Part shown: positions 28,290 to 38,716 of the stretch, one piece after another
How the letters are laid out: each line of letters opens with the position of its first letter
Numbering within the stretch: the first letter of the stretch is position 1
Origin: Lachnospiraceae bacterium
GTDB taxonomy: Bacteria > Bacillota > Clostridia > Lachnospirales > Lachnospiraceae
NCBI GenBank assembly: GCA_021770245.1
Contig: JAETRI010000002.1
Span: forward strand, 1 to 64,000
Length of the DNA: 64,000 nt
Direction of reading: 5' to 3'
The notes under the pieces: generated by a model
The model's input: the letters and a program-made list of their open reading frames with translations, nothing else
What the model was told of the DNA's origin: nothing
Database searches by the model: none
Translations under genes and position numbers: made by a program

Positions 28290-30364
28290 TTGTTAAGCTC
28301 CTCCTTTAAAACAAAATTTTGCACCTGAGACTGGAGAGATTCCGCTTCCTTTGCCAACAGGCCGCTGGACTGCTCCGTCCCGCCCGCGTTTTGCAGATTG
28401 CGGTCGGCAATGGCAGAAATGGCTTCTATCCGTTCTTCCATGATGGCAAGCGCGCTTTCCTGTCCCTGTACTGCGATCACCAACTGATCCGAAATAGAGC
28501 TGATCTGATCGGACACAGAAGATATGGCCTTTAGGGATCCGGCAGTATCTGCGGTCAGTTCCACACCGGTCCGGATAATGGATCTGGTGTTGCCAACCAT
28601 ATTTGTGGCGCTTTGGGCAGCTTCAGCGCTTTTGGAAGCGAGCTGCCGGACTTCGTCTGCCACGACAGCGAATCCCTTTCCGGCGTTTCCGGCGCGTGCA
28701 GCTTCCACAGAGGCATTGATGGCCAGGATGCTGGTCTGGAAGGAAATATCTTCTATGGCTTTGGCAATCTTGGTGATTTCCTGGGCATTGGAGCTGATAT
28801 TGTCCATTGCGTCGGAAAGGGAGGCCATCCGTAAGTTCGCTTCCTGAATGCGCTGTGCAATTTCTTCTGTTTTGGCACGGGTCTGGCCGCTGCTTTCTGT
28901 GACATTGGACAGTCGCTCTTTCACATTAGCTACCTCATGAACCAACGCTTCGGTGGACTGATTCTGCTCCAGAGAGGCCTGATGAAGCTGTACAGACTGG
29001 CCGTTAAGCTCTTCGGACATATTGGCAAGGCGTTCGGAGGCAGAGCGGAAGCCCAGGATGGTTTTATTCATGGATCGAATAATGGTACGCAGACTCGTTT
29101 GGATCAGGGAAAAATCCCCTTTATATTCCACCTGGGATTCGGCGCACAGATTTCCTGCCGCAACCTGAGTTAATACCTGCTGAATGTCTGATATGTACCG
29201 GCTGACACTTCTGGCCGTGTCGTTTAGCGTCTGGGTGAGAATTTCCAATTCATCTCCGGAATGGACAAGAGGAACCTCCGTATGCAGGTCGCCGTCTGAG
29301 AGGGCAATCATTCTGTTGGTTACGCTTTTTACGGGAAGGGAAATGGAACGGGACAAGCGCAGGACCAGCAGAATGGAAATTGCCAGTACGGCCAGGGTGG
29401 ACAATACCGCCGCGAACATCGCCGCATTAATCAAATTATTATAATCAGACTTGGGAACCTGGATCACCAAAGACCATTGGGTGCCTCGTATGGGAGAAAA
29501 GGCCACCAGCATATTTTTGCCGTCAATGGAGAACTGTGCGGCGCCGGTTTCTCCGGTGGTCACACGGTCCAAGGAATCTGTGTTTTCAACGCCGAGCTGA
29601 CTCAGAGTGCTTCCGGACCGGATCAGGGACTGATCCGGATGGCCGATAATATTGCCTTCCCGGTTTACGATATAAGCCAAGCCGTGTTTTCCCAGGTTAA
29701 TGCTGCTGAGCACATCGTTAAGGGTATCATATTTATATACTCCGACTACATATAGAACGGTTTCTCCATTTTCTTTTACCGGCATTCCTATGGTGATACC
29801 CAGTTTATCCTGGAATGTGGTGGAGGAATCGGTGGTCAGGTTATCCGTATCCCGAAGAAGGGAAAAAAAATCTGCATCAAGGCTTTCGGGCGCCCCGGCG
29901 ATACCTTGGACAAGGCGGCCATCCAAGCCATAGAGGGCGATGGTGTGCAGTTCATAGGTTTCGGCAGCTTCTGTTAAAATCGCTTCCCGGTTTGCCGAAA
30001 CGGCGGTACTGCCGTCCGTTCCTTCTTCATCAGAGGAGGATAGGACCATACGGGGGTCGGAAGCAATAGCCATCATTCGATCTGCCAGCATGTGGATATT
30101 AGCCTCCACGGTTTTGGCGGACTGCCGGGCCATGGGCTGCAGGCTGTCTAATAAGATGCTGTTAGCAAGCGACTGCATAGAGAAAGCCATAATTAGGCAG
30201 CATATGATGACTATTGCCAGGATATTGCGGGTAGTGTTTTTTAAGATCCTTCCATTTAGGCTCCTTTTCATTTTTGGACTGTGGGGGTTCTCTTTTTTTT
30301 CGGTCACGTTCTGATCACTCCTTTTCTGAATCCATATGTTAAAATACAAGAAAAGCCCGCTCAC
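28286..30364 (-). CDS. methyl-accepting chemotaxis protein (Cache-HAMP-MCP)
   Basis: [45 protein letters not shown]-terminal TM and Cache-like sensor; start possibly 30271. Confidence 0.9.
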   Translation of the reverse strand: MSGLFLYFNIWIQKRSDQNVTEKKENPHSPKMKRSLNGRILKNTTRNILAIVIICCLIMAFSMQSLANSILLDSLQPMARQSAKTVEANIHMLADRMMAIASDPRMVLSSSDEEGTDGSTAVSANREAILTEAAETYELHTIALYGLDGRLVQGIAGAPESLDADFFSLLRDTDNLTTDSSTTFQDKLGITIGMPVKENGETVLYVVGVYKYDTLNDVLSSINLGKHGLAYIVNREGNIIGHPDQSLIRSGSTLSQLGVENTDSLDRVTTGETGAAQFSIDGKNMLVAFSPIRGTQWSLVIQVPKSDYNNLINAAMFAAVLSTLAVLAISILLVLRLSRSISLPVKSVTNRMIALSDGDLHTEVPLVHSGDELEILTQTLNDTARSVSRYISDIQQVLTQVAAGNLCAESQVEYKGDFSLIQTSLRTIIRSMNKTILGFRSASERLANMSEELNGQSVQLHQASLEQNQSTEALVHEVANVKERLSNVTESSGQTRAKTEEIAQRIQEANLRMASLSDAMDNISSNAQEITKIAKAIEDISFQTSILAINASVEAARAGNAGKGFAVVADEVRQLASKSAEAAQSATNMVGNTRSIIRTGVELTADTAGSLKAISSVSDQISSISDQLVIAVQGQESALAIMEERIEAISAIADRNLQNAGGTEQSSGLLAKEAESLQSQVQNFVLKEELNK

Positions 30365-30592
30365 CCAGCCTGTTGGATTTGGGAAACATCTGCCGACAGA
30401 TGGGTGGAAGACTACGCGCCCTAGTATACCATAGAGCGTATGGAAAAGGAAGCCTTTTATTGTCCTATCACAGGACTATCACTGGACATGGATATTCATG
30501 CGTTTGTTGCGCTGTCCTGTCAGCGGAATTGACTTTCGAATGATTTTGACATATCATGGATTCCAGTATGATATAATGAGCGTTAGCGAAGC

Positions 30593-30651
30593 GGGCATGC
30601 CCGCATGTTCGCCGAGCGGCGAATGATGATCATGAATCTCTGATTCATGAT
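30593..30651 (+). repeat. three perfect palindromes/hairpins upstream of the AviRa-like gene
   Basis: GCGGGCATGCCCGC; TTCGCC-GAGC-GGCGAA; ATCATGAATC-TCT-GATTCATGAT; TATAATGAGCG occurs on both sides. Confidence 0.8.
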
Positions 30652-30769
30652 ATAATGAGCGTCAGCGGGGCGGGCATGTTTGGCGGACGGAGGGGCTGCC
30701 ACCCTGAGTTTCGCGAAAGTTCCGAAGGGTACGACAGGATCAGTGGCTGGCGTTTACGGGGGATATGCG

Positions 30770-31489
30770 GTGGAATATCGATACATCGAAAAAGGCAATT
30801 ATGAAGACCTTTCCAGCGGCAGGGTGCTCTATGCGCATGCAGGGATTCCTAATTTCCCTGTCCGGCTGCTCTACGAGATATTCCTCCGCAGCCTGGAATA
30901 TGGGGGAAAGGACCGGGATTTGACGGTATACGACCCATGCTGCGGAGGAGGTTATCTGCTCACCGTTCTGGGGTTTGGCTTCCAGGATCGGATTTCCCTC
31001 CTGGCGGGCAGCGATATCGATGAGAAGATGGTAGCTTTCGCACGGAGGAATACTGCGCTTCTGACCCGTCAAGGGCTGGAGGGGAGGATCCGCGAGTTGG
31101 AGGATCTGTGGGACCGGTACCGGAAACCCTCCCATGCGGGGGCGCTGGAGAGCGCTTCCAGGCTTCTAGAGGGGCTGGAGCGGGACATGCCCTCCGTATT
31201 GTTTGCGGCCGACTGTACCGAAACGCTTCCGGATTGCCCTGCAGCCGACATGATCATAACAGATCTTCCCTATGGTCAGCTCACTTCTTTCCGGAGCGGA
31301 TCGGAGGAACCTGCAGGGGCGATGTCGGATACGCTGACCGCGGCAGCGCGGGAGGGGACGGTACTGGCAATCTGTATGGATAAGGGGCAGCGTTTTTCCG
31401 GCAGAATGTGGGAACGGATGGAGAAGCGGAATGTCGGAAAAAGAAGATTCGAAATTCATCGGTTTACCGGCAGAGGGCCTGCCGGATGA
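30770..31489 (+). CDS. AviRa-like 23S rRNA (guanine) methyltransferase
   Basis: AGIPNFPVRLLYEIFLRSL, DPCCGGGYLLTVLGFG, KPSHAGALESASRLL, DMIITDLPYGQLT resemble AviRa as recalled; GTG start inferred (ORF track 30680). Confidence 0.7.
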   Translation: MEYRYIEKGNYEDLSSGRVLYAHAGIPNFPVRLLYEIFLRSLEYGGKDRDLTVYDPCCGGGYLLTVLGFGFQDRISLLAGSDIDEKMVAFARRNTALLTRQGLEGRIRELEDLWDRYRKPSHAGALESASRLLEGLERDMPSVLFAADCTETLPDCPAADMIITDLPYGQLTSFRSGSEEPAGAMSDTLTAAAREGTVLAICMDKGQRFSGRMWERMEKRNVGKRRFEIHRFTGRGPAG

Positions 31490-31600
31490 AATATAGAAAA
31501 ATTTCAATCCTGGATTGTGCCAGGTAACACGGAAGTGTAACCTTATGTACAAAATCTTTTGAAGCGAGGGCCGCTTTGCTGCGGCAGAATGAGAGGAAAG

Positions 31601-32104
31601 ATGCATAATCAATTAACGCAGAAAGATATTCAAAGAATGCAGGAGGAGATCGACCATCGGAAGCTGGTGGTCCGCAGGGAAGCGTTGGAGGCGGTGAAGG
31701 AAGCCAGGGCGCAGGGGGATCTGAGCGAAAATTTTGAATACTATGCGGCAAAGCGGGAAAAGAACCGGAACGAAAGCCGGATCCGTTTCCTGGAACGCAT
31801 GATCCGGACGGCCGAAGTGATTTCCGACGAGTCCGCCGAGGATGAAATCGGGGTGAATAATACCGTGGAGCTGTTTTTCGAGGAGGAGGGCGTTACGGAG
31901 CGGATGAAGATCGTCACCACCATGCGGGGGAATTCCCTGGAGGGGCTGGTGAGTACGGAATCCCCCATCGGGAAAGCGCTTCTGGGACATAAGGAGGGCG
32001 ACCGGGTGGAGGTGGCGGTAAACAACGGCTACAGCTACCATGTGGTGGTGCGAAAGATTGAAAAGACCGGGGACGACGGGACGGACAGGATCAGGAGCTT
32101 TTAG
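31601..32104 (+). CDS. greA: GreA/GreB-family transcription elongation factor
   Basis: EAVKEARAQGDLSENFEYYAAKREKNRNESRIRFLERMI...ESPIGKALLGHKEGDRVEV. Confidence 0.9.
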   Translation: MHNQLTQKDIQRMQEEIDHRKLVVRREALEAVKEARAQGDLSENFEYYAAKREKNRNESRIRFLERMIRTAEVISDESAEDEIGVNNTVELFFEEEGVTERMKIVTTMRGNSLEGLVSTESPIGKALLGHKEGDRVEVAVNNGYSYHVVVRKIEKTGDDGTDRIRSF

Positions 32105-32106
32105 CG

Positions 32107-33777
32107 ATGGAATGGATGATAATGGGAATTCTGGCCGCAGGAGTGGCTGTCTTTTTTCTGTGGGGGGCCTGGGAGGAGCGAAGAAAGAATAGGAAGCTTC
32201 GCAGGGAAATCCATGCTTCCTACGGGAAGAAACCGAAACGCAGGTACAGCGGAGAAGAACTGGCCGGGATACCTGGTTTCTATGAGGCCCACAGAAAGGA
32301 AAACCAGATCGACGAAATTACCTGGGATGATCTGGGCATGGATGAAATCTTTTTTTCCATGAACCATACCTATTCTTCCGCCGGCCAGGAATATCTTTAT
32401 TATGCGCTCCATACGCCTGCCCTTACGCCGGAGGAGGCGGACGGGGAATGGGCCGCATGGTTTGGAACGCATGAAAAGGAACGGGAGGAACTGCAGCTTC
32501 TCTTCCACAGGCTGGGGCGCAGCGGGAAATATTCCATCTATGACTACCTCATGTATCTGGACGGTGTAAAAGAGCAGGGGATCGCGATGACCGTCTTTTT
32601 GGATCTTGCGTTGGTTTCCTTTCTCTGCCTGATCCCGTTTTCCCCTTCCGTGGGGATGACGGGCCTGTTTGTCCTCCTTACGGTCAATATGTATTCCTAT
32701 ATGAGGCAAAAAGGGGAGGTGGAGCCCTATCTGGTCAGTTTTGCCTATGTGAAGCGGCTTCTTGATTTTTCCGACCGGCTCCGAAAAGTGGAGATTCCGA
32801 TCCTTCGAAAGGAATGGGAAGAACTGAGGCAGCTGGGGAAGCGGTTCGGGAATTTCCGTTCCGGTGCGTTCCTGGGTATGCGGGGGAGCAGTATGGCGGG
32901 CGACCCGCTCTCCGTTCTCATGGATTATATCAATATGATCCTGCATCTGGATATCATCGCTTTCCGCGTCATGCTGCGGGAGGTGAAGAAGCATTTGCAG
33001 GATATCGACCGGATGGTGGAGCTGATCGGCAGGACGGAGGCGGCCATTGCGGTGGCTTCCTGGCGGGAATCCCTAAAGGACGGCTGGTGCTGTCCCGAAT
33101 TTATCCGCGGAGGGGATTTCACACTGCGGGAAATGTACCATCCCCTGCTGTCCGATCCCGTAAAAAACAGCATCCATACCAAAGAAGGCGTGCTGGTAAC
33201 AGGTTCCAATGCGTCAGGGAAATCCACCTTCCTGCGGGGGATGGCGCTGAATGCCCTTCTGGCGCAGACCGTCCATACCTGTACGGCGGACGAATACCTT
33301 GCGCCGATGTACCGCATTTTTACCTCCATGTCCCTGCGGGACGACCTGGAGGGCGGTGAGAGCTACTATATGGCGGAGATCCGGGCGTTGAAGCGGATCC
33401 TGGATGCGGCGGCCCGGGACGGGGCTTTGGTCTTATGCTGCGTGGACGAGGTGCTGCGCGGGACCAATACGGTGGAGCGGATCGCCGCTTCCGCACAGAT
33501 CCTGAAGAGTCTGCGGATGCCGAAGGTGCTCTGTGTGGCGGCAACCCATGATATAGAACTGGCGGAACTGCTGAAGGATTTATACGGGAACTATCATTTT
33601 GAGGAAAAGATAGAGGGCGAGGATCTCCTCTTCCCCTACCGCCTCCTTCCCGGAAAGGCACAGACGCGGAATGCCATCCGCCTGTTGGGAATCATGGGAT
33701 ATGAAGAGGAGATTATCCGGGCCGCGGAGGAGATGGCGGCCCGGTTCGAGGAAAGCGGGGAATGGAGGCTGCAGTGA
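32107..33777 (+). CDS. MutS-family ATPase with N-terminal TM segment
   Basis: [21 protein letters not shown]; Walker [45 protein letters not shown]. Confidence 0.85.
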   Translation: MEWMIMGILAAGVAVFFLWGAWEERRKNRKLRREIHASYGKKPKRRYSGEELAGIPGFYEAHRKENQIDEITWDDLGMDEIFFSMNHTYSSAGQEYLYYALHTPALTPEEADGEWAAWFGTHEKEREELQLLFHRLGRSGKYSIYDYLMYLDGVKEQGIAMTVFLDLALVSFLCLIPFSPSVGMTGLFVLLTVNMYSYMRQKGEVEPYLVSFAYVKRLLDFSDRLRKVEIPILRKEWEELRQLGKRFGNFRSGAFLGMRGSSMAGDPLSVLMDYINMILHLDIIAFRVMLREVKKHLQDIDRMVELIGRTEAAIAVASWRESLKDGWCCPEFIRGGDFTLREMYHPLLSDPVKNSIHTKEGVLVTGSNASGKSTFLRGMALNALLAQTVHTCTADEYLAPMYRIFTSMSLRDDLEGGESYYMAEIRALKRILDAAARDGALVLCCVDEVLRGTNTVERIAASAQILKSLRMPKVLCVAATHDIELAELLKDLYGNYHFEEKIEGEDLLFPYRLLPGKAQTRNAIRLLGIMGYEEEIIRAAEEMAARFEESGEWRLQ

Positions 33778-34250
33778 AGGTAACGATTTATACGGACGGA
33801 GCGGCCCGGGGAAACCCCAACGGCCCGGGAGGATACGGCACCATCCTTCAATATGTGGATAAAAACGGGACCCTTCATGAGCGGGAATTGTCCGGGGGAT
33901 ATGAGAAAACCACCAACAACCGAATGGAACTGATGGCGGTGATCGCGGGCCTGGAAGCGCTGAAACGGCCCTGCCGGGTGGAGGTGATCTCCGATTCCAG
34001 ATATGTGACGGATGCCTTTAACAGGCATTGGATCGAGGGCTGGGTGAAAAAGGGCTGGAAGGGCTCCGCGGGTCCGGTGAAAAACGTGGATCTGTGGAAG
34101 CGCCTGCTGGCGGCGGCCGCTCCCCATGAGCTGAAAATGACCTGGGTGAAGGGGCATGACGGCCATCCGGAAAACGAACGCTGCGACGGTCTGGCCACCG
34201 GCGCAGCGGACGGGAAAGAGCTGCACAAGGACATCGGGCTGGAAGAATGA
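33774..34250 (+). CDS. rnhA: ribonuclease HI
   Basis: [23 protein letters not shown]...[23 protein letters not shown]...[15 protein letters not shown]. Confidence 0.95.
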   Translation: MKVTIYTDGAARGNPNGPGGYGTILQYVDKNGTLHERELSGGYEKTTNNRMELMAVIAGLEALKRPCRVEVISDSRYVTDAFNRHWIEGWVKKGWKGSAGPVKNVDLWKRLLAAAAPHELKMTWVKGHDGHPENERCDGLATGAADGKELHKDIGLEE

Positions 34251-34310
34251 AGATAAATGTCCAATCGGTCAGCTTCAGGCCAGGGCCGCCCATGGGTCTG
34301 CCGTGGCTTT

Positions 34311-34345
34311 CGCCAGGACAAACGCATGAATGGCCCTGCGCTTTC
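34311..34345 (+). repeat. interspersed element I (copy I1)
   Basis: CGCCAGGACAAACGCATGAATGGCCCTGCGCT. Confidence 0.85.
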
Positions 34346-34459
34346 GCCCTGCCTGCTGGATTTTCTGCCCATGATGTGTTACACTGACGGGGCCGGCAGA
34401 AAATGCGGCAGTCAGGCAGGGACGTCCGGCCGCGCCGTCAGGAAAAGGGAGGTTTTTCC

Positions 34460-35023
34460 ATGCAGAGGATAAAAAAAGGGGAATACGGATACATCAAAAG
34501 CCAGAAAAAATGGGCTGCGGCAAAGACCGCCCTGCTTTTCCTGGTTTCCCTGTCGCTGTATCTGTCGGGATATATCACCACGGGGAGCAATAAAAACCTG
34601 CTCACCATCGTGGCGGTGCTCGGCTGCCTTCCGGCCAGCAAATCCGCGGTGAATCTGATCATGTACCTGCGGGCAAAGGGCTGCGGGGAAGAGCTGCGGG
34701 AGAAGGTGGCCGCCCATGCGGGGACGCTTCCCGCGCTGTATGACTGCGTGCTGACCACCTATGAAGCGTCCTATGAAATTCCGCACATGGTTTTTCGGGG
34801 AAATAACCTGATCGGGATCGCCCTGGATCCGAAGTGCCGGACGGCATCCGTGGAAAAGCATCTTTCGGAAATGTGCGGCCGAAACGGGATAAAGGACGTG
34901 AACGTGAAAATTTTCACGGACGTCACCAAGTATCTGAACCGGCTGGTACAGCTTCAGGAGCTGGAGTGCGAGGATACGCAGACGGAAGCGGTGCTGGCGC
35001 TGGTGAAGGCGCTGTCTATCTGA
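34460..35023 (+). CDS. membrane hypothetical protein
   Basis: TM-like TALLFLVSLSLYLSGYI; no recognised catalytic motif. Confidence 0.65.
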   Translation: MQRIKKGEYGYIKSQKKWAAAKTALLFLVSLSLYLSGYITTGSNKNLLTIVAVLGCLPASKSAVNLIMYLRAKGCGEELREKVAAHAGTLPALYDCVLTTYEASYEIPHMVFRGNNLIGIALDPKCRTASVEKHLSEMCGRNGIKDVNVKIFTDVTKYLNRLVQLQELECEDTQTEAVLALVKALSI

Positions 35024-35036
35024 CGGAGGAGCCAGG

Positions 35037-36029
35037 ATGCGGGAAGTGAGGATCGGCGCAAATGAAGCCGGACAGAGGCTGGATAAATTCCTGAAAAAAT
35101 ATCTGCGGGAGGCCGGAAGCGGCTTTCTTTATAAAATGCTCCGGAAGAAGAACATCACGCGCAACGGCCGCCGGGCAGAAGGCAGCGAGATCCTGGCGGA
35201 AGGGGATGTGGTGAAATTTTTCCTGGCGGAGGAGACTCTGGAGCGATTCCGCGGACAGGAGATGCCAGGGAGCACCGGGACTTATCGGAGCGGGTATGAG
35301 CCGGCGGTCCTTTACGAGGATGCCAATATCCTCCTGGTGGATAAACCGACGGGGATGCTGACCCAGAAGGCTTCCCCGGGAGACTATTCGCTGAACGAAT
35401 GGCTTCTGGATTATCTGACCGGCCCTGGAAAGGTGTCCAAGGAGGAGCTGCGCGCCTTCCGCCCCTCCGTCTGCAACCGCCTCGACCGGAATACCAGCGG
35501 CCTTGTGATCTGCGGGAAATCGCTGGCCGGAAGCAGGAAGATGAGCGAACTGTTAAGAGAACACGGCCTGAGGAAATACTACCGCGCTCTGGCAGCGGGG
35601 GAAATGGCGGAAGACGGGATCGTGGAAAGCTGGCTCACAAAAGACCGAAAGACGAACCGGGTAAGGATTACCGCATCCGATCCGGACAGGCCGGATGCGG
35701 CCAGGATCCGGACGGGCTATCGGGTGCTGGATACGGCCGGAGGCTGCTGCTATCTGGAGGTAGAACTTTTCACCGGAAAGACGCACCAGATCCGGGCGCA
35801 GATGGCGGCCTTGGGCCATCCGCTTCTGGGAGACGGCAAATACGGGGACGAGGGAGTGAACGACCGCCTGCGCCGGGAGGGGGTGCGCTCCCAGATGCTC
35901 CATGCCTTCCGCCTGGAATTCCCTCCGCTCTCCGGCGCCTTCCGGGAGTTGTCGGGCAGGTGCTTCACCGCGCCGGAGCCGGAAGACTTCGGCCGGGTGA
36001 AACGGCTCCTGGGGATGCGGTCCGTCTGA
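35037..36029 (+). CDS. RluA-family pseudouridine synthase
   Basis: S4-like N-term; VCNRLDRNTSGLVICGKS; FTGKTHQIRAQMAALGHPLLGDGKYG. Confidence 0.9.
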   Translation: MREVRIGANEAGQRLDKFLKKYLREAGSGFLYKMLRKKNITRNGRRAEGSEILAEGDVVKFFLAEETLERFRGQEMPGSTGTYRSGYEPAVLYEDANILLVDKPTGMLTQKASPGDYSLNEWLLDYLTGPGKVSKEELRAFRPSVCNRLDRNTSGLVICGKSLAGSRKMSELLREHGLRKYYRALAAGEMAEDGIVESWLTKDRKTNRVRITASDPDRPDAARIRTGYRVLDTAGGCCYLEVELFTGKTHQIRAQMAALGHPLLGDGKYGDEGVNDRLRREGVRSQMLHAFRLEFPPLSGAFRELSGRCFTAPEPEDFGRVKRLLGMRSV

Positions 36030-36167
36030 TCCGTATGCGGTGCTGCGCGTACGTGGCCTGCGCCTCCCGATCATTTGAGCGGTATCCTGTGTGCGGCGGG
36101 ATGAAGTCTTGAAAGCGGGCGGCCTGACATTGAATAAAAATCCGTTTTGCGGTGAAGCGAGGGAAGT

Positions 36168-36704
36168 ATGGCGACCTGGAATTCCAGAGGGCTCCGCGGT
36201 TCCACGTTGGAGGAGCTGATCAATCGAACCAATGAAAAATATCGGGAGAACGGCCTTGCGCTGATCCAGAAGATCCCAACTCCCATCACGCCGATTAAGA
36301 TCGATAAGGATGAACGGCATATCACCCTGGCCTATTTTGACCAGAAGAGTACGGTGGACTATATCGGGGCCGTACAGGGGCTCCCGGTATGCTTCGACGC
36401 CAAGGAATGCGCCGTGGATACCTTTTCCCTGGCCAATATCCACGATCACCAGGTGAGTTTCATGGATGCCTTTGAAAAACAGGGCGGGATTGCCTTCTTC
36501 CTCATTTTTTATTCCCATAGGAATGCTTTTTATTACCTGCCTCTGGCCCATCTGAAATATTTCTGGGATCGGGCAAAGGAGGGCGGCCGGAAGAGCTTTC
36601 GCTATGAAGAATTGAACCCGGAATATTTTCTGCCCAGGAAGAACGGAATCCTGGTCCCTTATCTGGATATGCTCCAGAAGGATCTGGACGACCGGGCGGA
36701 CTGA
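36168..36704 (+). CDS. recU: Holliday junction resolvase RecU
   Basis: LEELINRTNEKYRENGLALIQKIPTPI...TVDYIGAVQGLPVCFDAKE. Confidence 0.9.
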   Translation: MATWNSRGLRGSTLEELINRTNEKYRENGLALIQKIPTPITPIKIDKDERHITLAYFDQKSTVDYIGAVQGLPVCFDAKECAVDTFSLANIHDHQVSFMDAFEKQGGIAFFLIFYSHRNAFYYLPLAHLKYFWDRAKEGGRKSFRYEELNPEYFLPRKNGILVPYLDMLQKDLDDRAD

Positions 36705-36707
36705 CGC

Positions 36708-36745
36708 GCCAGGACAAACGCATGAACGGCCCTGCGCTACCCCTG
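36708..36745 (+). repeat. interspersed element I (copy I2)
   Basis: GCCAGGACAAACGCATGAACGGCCCTGCGCT; CAGGAC also pairs with GTCCTG downstream. Confidence 0.85.
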
Positions 36746-36802
36746 TCCTGCGGACGCGCGGCCATAGCCGGTCAGGGTATGGAATGGCATGACCAAACCG
36801 CA

Positions 36803-36831
36803 ATGCGAAACCACCGGTGCGAATTTCGCAT
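36803..36831 (+). repeat. hairpin module C-like
   Basis: ATGCGAAA ... TTTCGCAT, followed by AAGAATGCGGCATGAAAGG (module D). Confidence 0.7.
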
Positions 36832-36868
36832 CGCACAGCTGCAAAGAATGCGGCATGAAAGGATTGAT

Positions 36869-37399
36869 ATGGAAAAACCGGTCACTACACTTTGTTATAT
36901 CGAACAAAACGGCTGCTATCTGATGCTGCACCGTATAAAAAAGAAAAATGACTTAAACGAGCATAAGTGGGTGGGGATCGGAGGCCATGCGGAGGAGGGG
37001 GAAAGTCCGGAGGACTGCCTCATGCGGGAAGCCCTGGAAGAAACGGGCCTGCGGCTGACTTCCTACCGGTTCCGCGGCCTGGTCACCTTCGTATCCGACA
37101 GGTGGGGGACGGAATACATGTGTCTCTATACGGCCGACGGATTTGAAGGCAGCATGACGGAGTGCGAGGAAGGTGTGCTGGAGTGGGTTTCCATGGACCG
37201 GATCGGGGAGCTGAATCTCTGGACGGGGGATTTGATCTTCTTCCGGCTCCTTCGGGAAGGGGCTCCCTTCTTTTCCCTGAAGCTTTGTTACGAAGGGGAC
37301 AGACTGGTATCGTGGCAGCTGAACGGACAGGAGTTCGGGGACGGGCTGCCCTCCGAGGAAAAGTGGAAGGAGATACTTGACAGCCTCGGCACCGTCTAG
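36869..37399 (+). CDS. NUDIX hydrolase (8-oxo-dGTP diphosphatase-like)
   Basis: GIGGHAEEGESPEDCLMREALEETGLRL; start refined from 36722. Confidence 0.9.
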   Translation: MEKPVTTLCYIEQNGCYLMLHRIKKKNDLNEHKWVGIGGHAEEGESPEDCLMREALEETGLRLTSYRFRGLVTFVSDRWGTEYMCLYTADGFEGSMTECEEGVLEWVSMDRIGELNLWTGDLIFFRLLREGAPFFSLKLCYEGDRLVSWQLNGQEFGDGLPSEEKWKEILDSLGTV

Positions 37400-37468
37400 T
37401 ATAGTATGGATAGTTTGCTTTTATAAAGTAGCACTGCATTGTGGTACAGCACAGAAGTGAGGAGGATT

Positions 37469-38716
37469 ATGGGAAAGGCATTGGTGCATACGCCGGAGGG
37501 CGTCAGGGACATATACGGGGAGGAATACAGGAGAAAACTGGCGGCGGAGGAGGGCATGCGCCGGGTACTGTCCTCCTACGGTTATCAGGATATCCAGACT
37601 CCCACCTTTGAATTCTTCGATGTTTTCAGCCGCGAGATCGGCACCACGCCCTCCCGGGAGCTGTATAAATTTTTCGATAAGGAAGGGAATACCCTGGTCC
37701 TGCGGCCGGATTTCACGCCGTCCATGGCCAGGTGCGCGGCCAAATATTTTATGGGAGAGAAGCTGCCCATCCGTTTTTCCTATCTGGGAAATACCTTTAC
37801 CAATACTTCCAGCCTGCAGGGCCGGCTGAAGGAGTCCACACAGCTGGGGGCGGAACTGATCCAGGAACCCTCGGTGGAGGCGGACGGGGAGATGATCGCC
37901 CTGATGGCGGAAGCTCTGATGGCGGCCGGTCTGGAAGAGTTCCAGATCAGCGTGGGCCATGTGGAGTATTTCAAGGGGATCTGCGCCCAGGCCGGTCTGG
38001 AAGAGGAGACGGAATGGGAGCTGCGTGAACTGATCTCCACCAAGAACTTTTTCGGGGCCCAGGAGCTTCTGGAAAGGAAGGCGGTGCGCAGGGATTATCA
38101 GGATGTTTTGCTGAAAATGTACGACCTGTTCGGATCAAGTCCCATCCTGGAGATGGCCAGAGGGCTTGTCAACAACGAGCGCTCCATCCAGGCAGTGGAA
38201 AGGCTGGAGGCCCTCTACCGGGTGCTGTGCGCCTACGGAGTGGAAAAGTATGTGTCCTTTGATTTAGGGCTTCTGAGCAAGTACCGTTATTACACGGGGA
38301 TCGTGTTCAAGGCCTATACCTATGGGGTGGGGGACGCGGTGGCGAAGGGAGGGCGGTACGATACCCTTTTAGGGTATTTCGGAAAACAAGCTCCGGCCGT
38401 CGGTTTTGTGGTGGTGGCGGACGACCTGCTGGAGGCCCTTTCCAGGCAGGGAAAAAGCCCCCGGATCCCTTCCTCCGGCGCGCTGATCGTCTATGAAAAG
38501 GGCCGGTTTGCGGATGCGTTGAGGGAAGCGCAGAGGATGCGCACAAGAGGGGAGTGTGTGGAACTGATTCCGGCTGCCGCGGACAAGGCTTCTCCCGACG
38601 CCTACAGGGAACGGGCCAGGGCATCCATGCGGAGCGAAATCCGTTATCTGAGAGCGGACGGGACGGACAGCGGCGAAACGGAGCGGGAAGCGGAAAGGAT
38701 AGAGGGAAATGGATGA
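37469..38716 (+). CDS. hisZ: ATP phosphoribosyltransferase regulatory subunit
   Basis: HisRS-like: TPEGVRDIYGEEYRRKL; LRPDFTPSMARC; YYTGIVFKAYTYGVGDAVAKGGRYDTLL; followed by hisG. Confidence 0.9.
   Translation: MGKALVHTPEGVRDIYGEEYRRKLAAEEGMRRVLSSYGYQDIQTPTFEFFDVFSREIGTTPSRELYKFFDKEGNTLVLRPDFTPSMARCAAKYFMGEKLPIRFSYLGNTFTNTSSLQGRLKESTQLGAELIQEPSVEADGEMIALMAEALMAAGLEEFQISVGHVEYFKGICAQAGLEEETEWELRELISTKNFFGAQELLERKAVRRDYQDVLLKMYDLFGSSPILEMARGLVNNERSIQAVERLEALYRVLCAYGVEKYVSFDLGLLSKYRYYTGIVFKAYTYGVGDAVAKGGRYDTLLGYFGKQAPAVGFVVVADDLLEALSRQGKSPRIPSSGALIVYEKGRFADALREAQRMRTRGECVELIPAAADKASPDAYRERARASMRSEIRYLRADGTDSGETEREAERIEGNG

Noticed and set aside
37400-37468. T-box riboswitch in front of the his operon
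   Set aside because: No T-box-like AGGGTGGAACCGCG sequence and the gap is too short.
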